Shown here: positions 9,111 to 15,186 of the stretch, piece by piece | How positions within the stretch are numbered: the stretch's first letter is position 1 | How the letters are laid out: each line of letters begins with the position of its first letter | Source of the DNA: Puniceicoccaceae bacterium | Lineage (GTDB): Bacteria; Verrucomicrobiota; Verrucomicrobiia; Opitutales; Coraliomargaritaceae | Direction: 5' to 3' | DNA: 36,287 bases | Assembly: GCA_002729725.1 (NCBI GenBank) | Contig: PBYS01000096.1 | Span: 1-36,287, forward strand | The notes under the pieces: model-generated | Databases searched by the model: none | What the model was told of the DNA's origin: nothing | Seen by the model: the letters and a program-made list of their open reading frames with translations, nothing else | Made by a program: the position numbers and the translations under genes

Positions 9111-10775
9111 AAATTTCTAAATACTACTCAGGTCAAGTTAAACCGCTCGCTGTGCAGCATCGCCTTATTATTCGCAGGCGTCAGCACAATCACAGCGACA
9201 CCAGAGACCGACCTACTACTCGGACACTTCGAAATACAGATCGACTACGAAGAATCCAGCTCCGGAGATCCCGACGCCGGCTGGAATCTTTCGATTTCCT
9301 ACGACGAAAGCAACGACTTCAACACAGCCGACGGCATCGTTCGCCTCGACCCCGCCAGCACCACGATCGTGGCGACGCCCGACACTGAAAATGTGCTCCC
9401 ATCCGCTTTCCACGGCCTCGGAGAGGCGGGCGATACACTGTGGCGCCTCCCCCAAAGCAACGAGCCAGGTCAGATTTTCTTAGGCTTACGAACCGTGGTC
9501 GAAGCAGGCATGTTTCAACAATCCTCGAACGGGAACTATTTCCCTAGCAATACAGGAAACATCATCGTGGAGCTAGTCGACGTGTCCGGCCCCGCAGTCG
9601 ATGCCGGCGGTAAATTTGCCATGTGGGAGAGTAAATCCGCAGGCGGCGTGGAAATGCACTTCAACAGCGCCGATGGCCTCGACGGCAACGACCGACTCGA
9701 GCCCGTGCCCATCGGGGGGCACACTCACTACAACTACGGCCTCACCGAGCCAGGTAACTACGAGGTCAGCTTTCGCGCCTCAGGACGCATCAACGCCTGG
9801 CAAACAAATGGCAATAGCATCACCAGCAGCAGCACCACCTTTCACTTTGCGGTGCCCTTCTCTTCGGTCGCACGTGGTGCCGCCGAGCTCAGGCTGGCAC
9901 TGGACGAAGCCCCGAGCCCCGCAGCCATCCACCCCACCGGAGAGACGGTCGAATACGCCCCAGGCCAAGTCTCTCTCGTCACTCAGGCACAAGAGATCGG
10001 TGGCATTCAATACCCTTACGCCTTTGAGCTGCAGCCCGACAGCACGAGCTCCGCGCCCGCGCCACACCGAGTCGGCATCGCGGGGCTTGAACCCGTCGCC
10101 TTTCCCGCTGGCACCACTCTGGCTGCCACTCCGCTAGAAATCCTCGCGGTCAGCGGGCCCGGCAGCGCACAGTGGCTGAGCGAGGCCGGCGCGCACTATT
10201 TAACATTTTCCGAGTCCGGCATTTATCGCGTCCAAGTACGCGCCGTCGGCCAAGATGGCACGAGCAGCGTCTACGGCCCCGAGTTTGAGCTCGTCTTCTT
10301 AGCCGGCCTGGAGGCTGATTATGATTTCGCGGCCTACGCCGACAGCTTTGAGCGCAGCCACGGCCTGCCCAGCGGCAGCCTCCTAGCTGACGGCAGCGAC
10401 TACGACGGCGACGGTGTGGCCGACCTGCTAGAGTACCAACTCTTCTGGGAAGGGCTCGATCCAGCCATCGCCGACGCAGACAAACTCCCCCAGCCCGACC
10501 CCAGCGATCCCGAAGGGCTGCTCGTGTTTCACCGCGACACTTATAAGGATCGGATCAACCGATATGAGTCCAACATCGTGTTGGAATACAGTACCGACCT
10601 CAACGACTGGCGCGGCTGGAGCGACCGAGATCATAGCTACCCCCTCGATCAATACGAGACCGGCGCGGAACGTGGCAATGCCTACGCGCGCATCCAACGT
10701 CGCGTGTTCCGGCTCCCCGATGGCGACGCCACACCCGACAAAGCATTCTTCCGTTGGTACATTTCAGAAGATTAA
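9087..10775 (+). CDS. Secreted choice-of-anchor-M domain protein with Ca-loop C-terminal region
   Basis: The 562-aa protein has an N-terminal signal sequence (LNRSLCSIALLFAGVSTITA, ~18-37). An anchor-M type domain (~40-250) shows LLLGHFEIQI, LWRLPQSNEPGQIFLGL (~118-134) and IGGHTHYNYGLTEPGNY (~209-225). A second beta-rich region follows (~270-400). Then comes a perfect EF-hand/thrombospondin-3-like loop, DYDGDGVADLLE (438-449), and a C-terminal domain ending FFRWYISED. Such tails are common on exported Verrucomicrobia proteins. Anchor-M domains are known from actinobacterial surface proteins tied to metal ABC transporters, so a metal-capture role is inferred, not shown. An ATG at 9108 is an equally good start: it gives a tighter signal peptide and leaves 25 bp between divergent starts. 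No Shine-Dalgarno is visible for either. Confidence 0.78.
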   Translation: MKTTFVKMKFLNTTQVKLNRSLCSIALLFAGVSTITATPETDLLLGHFEIQIDYEESSSGDPDAGWNLSISYDESNDFNTADGIVRLDPASTTIVATPDTENVLPSAFHGLGEAGDTLWRLPQSNEPGQIFLGLRTVVEAGMFQQSSNGNYFPSNTGNIIVELVDVSGPAVDAGGKFAMWESKSAGGVEMHFNSADGLDGNDRLEPVPIGGHTHYNYGLTEPGNYEVSFRASGRINAWQTNGNSITSSSTTFHFAVPFSSVARGAAELRLALDEAPSPAAIHPTGETVEYAPGQVSLVTQAQEIGGIQYPYAFELQPDSTSSAPAPHRVGIAGLEPVAFPAGTTLAATPLEILAVSGPGSAQWLSEAGAHYLTFSESGIYRVQVRAVGQDGTSSVYGPEFELVFLAGLEADYDFAAYADSFERSHGLPSGSLLADGSDYDGDGVADLLEYQLFWEGLDPAIADADKLPQPDPSDPEGLLVFHRDTYKDRINRYESNIVLEYSTDLNDWRGWSDRDHSYPLDQYETGAERGNAYARIQRRVFRLPDGDATPDKAFFRWYISED

Positions 10776-10820
10776 ACGAAAAAGACTTGCATTAAGTTTC
10801 ACGCTAGTTTCCCTCACTAT

Positions 10821-10835
10821 TGAAAGCTTCTTTCA
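10821..10835. promoter_or_regulatory. Candidate Fur/Zur operator upstream of PEP-CTERM protein gene
   Basis: TGAAAGCTTCTTTCA is a 15-bp dyad with perfect 6-bp arms around a 3-bp centre, 29 bp before the ATG at 10865. It is the best-formed of three sites with the pattern TGAAA-N5-TTTCA in this cluster. Confidence 0.6.
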
Positions 10836-10864
10836 TTAACAACAACGTAACTAGAAAAAACTAA

Positions 10865-11626
10865 ATGAAACTAAATAAGAACCACAGTCAGTTCCTCCTC
10901 AGCATTTTCGGAAGTCTAGCTCTAGCCAGCACAGCGCAAGCGGTCACTTGGACCGAAGGCCACGGCGACCTGGGCGTTGCCCTCGAAGATGGCACCGACT
11001 TCCACTTCCACGTTCACCTCCACACTGGAGCGATCGTCGATGGCGTCGCTCTGACAGAGGATGAAGAATACGACGCTGGCGACATCGCCATCAATGTGGC
11101 GTTGACGCAAAAAATCAGTGCGCCCAACAATGCCGCTTTAAACGCTGGAACTGGTGCGGCCGAAGGCGATGACCTTTGGGCTCTGCCTCAGAGTAACACA
11201 CCCGGCGTTCCTTTCGTAGGCATCGCCTCCGAAGAACTCGTCATAAGCGAATGGAGCGACATCACATTTACACTGGGAACCGTCACATCGCCCAGCGGCA
11301 ACGGTGATTTCTCCCTATGGCAAGGCGACGGTTATGGTGGCAGCACTTTCTTCTTTTCCACAGCCGACGCCAGCCTGACTTTAAACGGTAATAACACACT
11401 GATCGTAGGTCCGGGCGGCCATGACCACTACAACTTCGGATTCACGGAGGCAGGCACTTGGCTGGTCGAAATGACTGTTTCCGGCACTCTCGACACACTG
11501 GACTTCATGAGCGACACACAGACCTTCACCTTTAATGTCGTGCCAGAGCCTTCCAGCTATGCAGCCATTGCTGGTATGCTGGCACTCGCTTGCGGCATCG
11601 CTCGCCGCCGCACACATCGCGCTTAA
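10865..11626 (+). CDS. Choice-of-anchor-M domain protein with PEP-CTERM sorting signal
   Basis: The 253-aa exported protein has a signal peptide (~1-26, ending AQA) and a single anchor-M domain (~28-220): WTEGHGDLGVALEDG (~29-43), a histidine run FHFHVHLH (46-53), LWALPQSNTPGVPFVGIASE, FSLWQ and GGHDHYNFGFTEAGTW (~184-199). It ends with a textbook PEP-CTERM signal: VPEPSS (~226), a hydrophobic helix and RRRTHR. The protein is therefore probably sorted through an exosortase-type system. The His clusters are plausible metal ligands. It shares the domain with the preceding gene but lacks that gene's long C-terminal part. Its own upstream dyad suggests control by the Fur-family regulator two positions away. 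Confidence 0.85.
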   Translation: MKLNKNHSQFLLSIFGSLALASTAQAVTWTEGHGDLGVALEDGTDFHFHVHLHTGAIVDGVALTEDEEYDAGDIAINVALTQKISAPNNAALNAGTGAAEGDDLWALPQSNTPGVPFVGIASEELVISEWSDITFTLGTVTSPSGNGDFSLWQGDGYGGSTFFFSTADASLTLNGNNTLIVGPGGHDHYNFGFTEAGTWLVEMTVSGTLDTLDFMSDTQTFTFNVVPEPSSYAAIAGMLALACGIARRRTHRA

Positions 11627-11667
11627 TTCAAATTCAGCAGTTCGGGGATTTTCCCTTAATGGTTTTC

Positions 11668-11702
11668 AGCCCTGCGGCGCCTCAGGCACCGCAGGGCTTT
11701 TT
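11668..11702 (+). terminator. Rho-independent terminator after PEP-CTERM gene
   Basis: A 10-bp perfect stem AGCCCTGCGG / CCGCAGGGCT (with an inner GCC-tca-GGC) is followed by a T-run. It ends the surface-protein transcript and separates it from the Fur-family gene. Confidence 0.88.
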
Positions 11703-11837
11703 AGTATCTGGGGCTCTGCATGCTGGCGGATGCTAAACAGATTCCCTGTCGACTAAGCGAAACGCTCCGCCTCACAGCCACAGCAAAAAGCTTGATCGAA
11801 GCTCAGTTCCTATCAGGCTACATGTATAACCCCCCGC

Positions 11838-12272
11838 ATGAGTATAGAAAAACCTGAGTTATTGGACATCATCCTCGAACGCCTCAAGGCGAGCGGAGGG
11901 CGCATGACAAAAAAACGCGAATGCGTGCTAGGGGCGCTCCTCAGTATGGATCGTCCGGCCAGCGCGGAGGAAATACGCGAACGCGGGCAGCTTCCCGCGT
12001 CTGATTTGGTAACTGTCTACCGCAACCTGGAAACCTTTGAAAAGCTCGGCGTGCTGCAACGCGTGCCCTTGGAAAACGGCACCCACCTCTTCGAACTGAC
12101 AGCGCCCGACGAGCACTACCACCACCTGATTTGCCGCGAGTGCCACAAAGCCGAGCGACTGGATGTCTGTGTCGGGCACGAAGTCGTGAAACGCGCCCAA
12201 GCGCACGGCTACTCACAGATCGCCCACATGATGGAAGTCTATGGCGTGTGCGACGAGTGCGCGAAGCCCTAG
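11838..12272 (+). CDS. Fur-family metalloregulator (Zur-like)
   Basis: The 144-aa cytoplasmic repressor has an N-terminal winged helix (~8-85), with recognition-helix region SDLVTVYRNLETFEKLGVL (~55-73), and a C-terminal metal/dimerisation domain. HYHHLICREC (~93-102) carries the conserved His cluster, and the structural zinc pair is C99xxC102 / C138xxC141. Fur, Zur, PerR and others share this fold. The neighbours (ZnuD-like receptor, MerC protein, anchor-M proteins) and the shared dyads favour Zur, but the sequence alone does not decide the metal. No copy of the dyad is seen in its own upstream 200 bp, so autoregulation is not indicated. Confidence 0.9.
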   Translation: MSIEKPELLDIILERLKASGGRMTKKRECVLGALLSMDRPASAEEIRERGQLPASDLVTVYRNLETFEKLGVLQRVPLENGTHLFELTAPDEHYHHLICRECHKAERLDVCVGHEVVKRAQAHGYSQIAHMMEVYGVCDECAKP

Positions 12273-12302
12273 CCGCGCGGCCCTGCTCCACGAGCAGCAC
12301 CC

Positions 12303-12356
12303 CGGTTCAGAGAACCGAGGCCACTGCACCGTAGCCTCAAAACTTCGTTTTTGGGA
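12303..12356. repeat. Two small palindromes between convergent fur-family and merC genes
   Basis: CGGTTC-AGA-GAACCG (12303-12317) is a 6-bp perfect hairpin. It is followed by a GTAG-headed imperfect hairpin (12331-12355; CTCAAAAC-TTC-GTTTTTGGGAG). The second could serve as a bidirectional terminator and carries the GTAG head of the local REP family. Confidence 0.5.
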
Positions 12357-12383
12357 GCGGCGTGAGTCGCGCTGGTCTCAGCT

Positions 12384-12875
12384 CTAATCGTGCTGGCAAC
12401 GACGCTTGCGGCACAGCCGAAAGTTGAGAATATGCGCGCTCGCGAGAGTCAAGCCGCCCAGCGTATTGATCCATGCCGCGCTGTGCAGCGGAGCGGGCTC
12501 TGCGAGCACATCGCCCGCGCAAGCTGAACAATGCGCCGCTTCATTCGCCGCCGCCATCTGCCCCGCACTGTGCAAACGCTCCTGCACCAGGGAAAAAACT
12601 AAAATCGAAAGACCGATGGCGCTGAATACCGCCACCCAGCGGTCCTTGTGCTGACGACAACCCATAAAAACTGCGAAACCTGTCGTCGGCAGCACCAGCA
12701 GAATCATCCATAAATGGAAATCCTCATGCACAAAGAAGCTCGTCGCGATGATCGGTAACGCGATCACGAGAATCGGCGTCAACAAGCAATGGAAGGCGCA
12801 AACCGCTGCCATTCCTATCGCAAGGTGATCGAGCCAGCCGTGGCTACGGCATGTACTTACTGTCGCATTTTCCAT
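12384..12875 (-). CDS. MerC-domain inner-membrane protein
   Basis: The 163-aa protein has four predicted membrane helices: ~16-33, ~33-47, ~55-70 and ~80-95. A divergent Cys-containing loop (CSAC) follows, and a last helix (~135-150) ends in LCRKRRCQHD. The MerC-type motif VCAFHCLLTP (25-34) has paired Cys C26/C30 in the first helix, and HEDFHLW is typical of the family. MerC proteins move Hg2+ in mer operons. Chromosomal homologues next to Fur-family regulators are thought to handle other metals, and zinc is the likely cargo here. It is transcribed toward the Fur-family gene, and the dyad at 12905-12929 sits 30-54 bp before its start. Confidence 0.8.
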   Translation of the reverse strand: MENATVSTCRSHGWLDHLAIGMAAVCAFHCLLTPILVIALPIIATSFFVHEDFHLWMILLVLPTTGFAVFMGCRQHKDRWVAVFSAIGLSILVFSLVQERLHSAGQMAAANEAAHCSACAGDVLAEPAPLHSAAWINTLGGLTLASAHILNFRLCRKRRCQHD

Positions 12876-12904
12876 AGATAGACGCGACTGTTATCAAGAA
12901 ATCC

Positions 12905-12929
12905 TTTATTGCAAGTTTCTTTCAATAAA
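12905..12929. promoter_or_regulatory. Candidate Fur/Zur operator upstream of merC-domain gene
   Basis: The dyad TTTATTG-N11-CAATAAA has a core TGCAAGTTTCTTTCA (12910-12924) that aligns with the two other cluster sites. Ten of 11 arm positions pair around the TTT centre. The site is 30-54 bases upstream of the minus-strand ATG, where it would overlap a promoter. Confidence 0.6.
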
Positions 12930-12930
12930 A

Positions 12931-13066
12931 ACCTTATCCAAAAACAGCCCCTTGGCGGGCGCCGTCACCCGTGCTTCGCTCTTCGAGCTACGCAGGGCAC
13001 AGCGCCCCTCCGCACTTAAGGATAGAATACCTTATCCAAAAACAGCCCCTTGGCGGGCGCCGTCAC
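12931..13066. repeat. 38-bp direct duplication of the truA 3' end flanking a REP
   Basis: The 38 bases at 12931-12968 are repeated exactly at 13029-13066, the second copy being the last codons of truA. The 60 bp between them holds a minus-strand GTAG palindrome (CTC-GAA-GAG then CGAAGCA, ~12970-12996) of the local REP family and the truA stop. The copy nearer merC is non-coding debris ending next to the candidate operator. Confidence 0.85.
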
Positions 13067-13756
13067 GATGCGGTGGGTGCGCTGCCTGGAAGCAAGAATT
13101 TCGCCGATATCAGCAGGACTCAGTTGCCCCCGGCCGACCGAGTGCAGTGCGCCTGCGAAGCTGCGCACCATGCGATAAAGAAAGCCGCTGCCTTCGGCAT
13201 CCAGGCGCAGGTGCTTACCGCTCTGTTTGATCTGCAGCCGAGTGACGGTTTTAATCGTGTTGGGATCGCTATCCTTACCGTGGCTGGCGCTGTAGGCCGA
13301 AAAATCGTGAGTGCCGACCAGAATGTCGGCGGCCGCTTGCATCGCCTCGACGTCCAATGGCAGATCGCGGCAGGCCCAGACGTAGCGGTCGTCGATCGGA
13401 TCGGCGCGGCCCAGGTAGTAATTATACAGGTAGCGCTTACCAGTCACAGAGAAGCGCGCATGAAAGTCCTCGCTCACCTGCTTGACCGAATGAATCTTCA
13501 AAGAAGTCGGCAAAATCGAGTGCAAGGCACGTATCAGCTTTTCCGGAGCGTGCGCCCAGTCGGCATCGAAGTGGAAGCACTGACCACGCGCATGCACGCC
13601 CGCATCGGTGCGGCCACTGCCCTGCAGTTGAATCGGCTGGTCAAAGATCTGCGAGAGCGCGCGCTCGAGATAATTTTGCACAGCTTCGCCGCCCGGCTGG
13701 CGCTGCCAGCCATCAAAATCGGTGCCATCATAGGCGCATATACATTTCCATCGCAT
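13016..13756 (-). CDS. truA: tRNA pseudouridine(38-40) synthase TruA
   Basis: The 246-aa enzyme converts U38-40 of the tRNA anticodon arm to pseudouridine. Visible are the N-terminal [19 protein letters not shown], the catalytic Asp51 in [11 protein letters not shown] (47-57), KRYLYNYY, and the C-terminal block [14 protein letters not shown] with the end [10 protein letters not shown]. The frame is open upstream for 76 more codons, but those are unrelated to TruA and overlap the divergent permease gene, so the ATG at 13756 is preferred. The last 12 codons are duplicated downstream (see the repeat at 12931-13066). Confidence 0.94.
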   Translation of the reverse strand: MRWKCICAYDGTDFDGWQRQPGGEAVQNYLERALSQIFDQPIQLQGSGRTDAGVHARGQCFHFDADWAHAPEKLIRALHSILPTSLKIHSVKQVSEDFHARFSVTGKRYLYNYYLGRADPIDDRYVWACRDLPLDVEAMQAAADILVGTHDFSAYSASHGKDSDPNTIKTVTRLQIKQSGKHLRLDAEGSGFLYRMVRSFAGALHSVGRGQLSPADIGEILASRQRTHRIVTAPAKGLFLDKVFYP

Positions 13757-13805
13757 AGATTGAAGCACTCTTGCCAAAGCGGCGCGGAATGCAAGGCTCG
13801 CGACG

Positions 13806-14558
13806 ATGGACACACTCGAACTATGGCAATATGGACTGATCGCTCTGGGCGCCTTCTTAGTGGGCTTGGGCAAAGGCGGCCTGCCCGGCGTCGGCAATAT
13901 CACGGTGGTGCTAATGGCGCTGGCACTGCCGCCCAAGGCATCGGTGGGCATCTTACTGCCGATCTTGGTTTCGGCCGACATCATCGCGGTGATCGTCTAC
14001 CGCCGCCACGCGGAGTGGCAGTATATCTGGAAACTCGCCCCGTGGATGTTTGCTGGAATCTTGGTCGGCTACTTCGTGTTCAGCCGCGTCGACGATGCGC
14101 AGGTGCGCTTTTTAATCGGGCTGATTCTACTCAGCATGACCGGGGTGCACTTCTACCGCAAATGGCTACGCCGTCATGCGACCGAGATCGACACCCTACC
14201 TCAGCACCCCGTGTTTATCGGCAGCACCGGTATCATTGGCGGCTTTGCCACCATGGTCGCCAATGCCGCCGGGCCGGTGGCCGCTCTTTACTTCATCGCC
14301 TCCGGCCTGCCGAAATATGCCTACATTGGCACCTCGGCCTGGTTCTTCCTGCTGGCGAACCTAGTGAAAGTGCCGCTGATGATGGATTTGGGCATCATAC
14401 ATGTGGAATCAATACAGTTTAGCGCCAGCTTCATGCTATACTCCGTCTTAGGGGCAATGATCGCGCCGCACATCGTGAAACATATCAACCAAAAAGCCTT
14501 TGAGTCTTTGATCTGGTTTTTTGTGATCGTGGGCGGCATAAAACTCATACTCCCTTGA
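13806..14558 (+). CDS. TauE/SafE-family membrane permease
   Basis: The 250-aa polytopic protein has about eight hydrophobic helices in two half-repeats. Each half begins with the family's glycine-rich motif: [16 protein letters not shown] (~15-30) and [18 protein letters not shown] (~138-155). TauE/SafE members export or import small organo-sulfur or sulfite anions, but substrate varies widely. It is divergent from truA (49 bp between starts) and its stop is 3 bp before ruvC, suggesting co-transcription with ruvC rather than a functional link. Confidence 0.88.
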   Translation: MDTLELWQYGLIALGAFLVGLGKGGLPGVGNITVVLMALALPPKASVGILLPILVSADIIAVIVYRRHAEWQYIWKLAPWMFAGILVGYFVFSRVDDAQVRFLIGLILLSMTGVHFYRKWLRRHATEIDTLPQHPVFIGSTGIIGGFATMVANAAGPVAALYFIASGLPKYAYIGTSAWFFLLANLVKVPLMMDLGIIHVESIQFSASFMLYSVLGAMIAPHIVKHINQKAFESLIWFFVIVGGIKLILP

Positions 14559-14561
14559 TGC

Positions 14562-15149
14562 ATGGCAAGTAACTCAACACGAAAACTCTGGGCAGCCCAC
14601 ATTGCCCGTGGGGGCGCAAAGGCGAAAGGTCCCAAGCAACCGGCACGGGTCACGCTGGGCCGCAGTTTTCGCGGGCGGGTGTTAGGCATCGACCCCAGCT
14701 TACGCGGCAGTGGCTTTGCGGTGCTCGACTACAGCGCCGATGGCACAGCCCGTATATTGGAAGCCGCTACCTTGAAACTACACCGCAGTCTCTCGATGCC
14801 GGAGTGCTTGGGCGCGATTGGCAATCAAGTGGACGATTTCTTAAATCAACACTCCGTCGAACACGTCGCGGTGGAGCAAACGATCTACGTGCAAAACTTT
14901 CAGACCGCACAAATCCTGGGGGCTGCACGCGGCGCGGCCATCGGCACCGCAGCCATGCGGGGGCTGCCCGTCTTTGAATATGCGCCACTGCGGGTCAAGC
15001 AGGCAGTGGTCGGCATGGGGCGCGCCAGCAAAGAGCAAGTGGCCCGCACGGTGCAAAACATCACAGGCACTAACTTTGAATTACGCTTCGACGAGTCGGA
15101 CGCCGCCGCAGTCGCCCTATGTCATGCCTTTACATGGCGAGAACAATAG
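14562..15149 (+). CDS. ruvC: Crossover junction endodeoxyribonuclease RuvC
   Basis: The 195-aa Holliday-junction resolvase has the RNase-H-fold acidic residues in place: D44 in LGIDPS, E105 in [11 protein letters not shown], and D177/D180 in [13 protein letters not shown]. The first ~38 residues form a basic extension ([15 protein letters not shown] and following) that standard RuvC lacks. A GTG at 14679 (giving MLGIDPS) would match the usual length and cannot be excluded as the true start. ruvA and ruvB are not in the window. Confidence 0.9.
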   Translation: MASNSTRKLWAAHIARGGAKAKGPKQPARVTLGRSFRGRVLGIDPSLRGSGFAVLDYSADGTARILEAATLKLHRSLSMPECLGAIGNQVDDFLNQHSVEHVAVEQTIYVQNFQTAQILGAARGAAIGTAAMRGLPVFEYAPLRVKQAVVGMGRASKEQVARTVQNITGTNFELRFDESDAAAVALCHAFTWREQ

Positions 15150-15186
15150 ACCTAAATTAGGCCTAAAATAGGCGCAATCCTCTCCG

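Noticed and set aside
13757..13984. N-terminal extension of truA to 13984
   Set aside because: The 76 extra codons show no TruA similarity and overlap the divergent permease start.
12971..14422. 483-codon plus-strand frame antisense to truA
   Set aside because: The minus strand encodes recognisable TruA and the plus frame has no family features. It also overlaps tauE in another frame.
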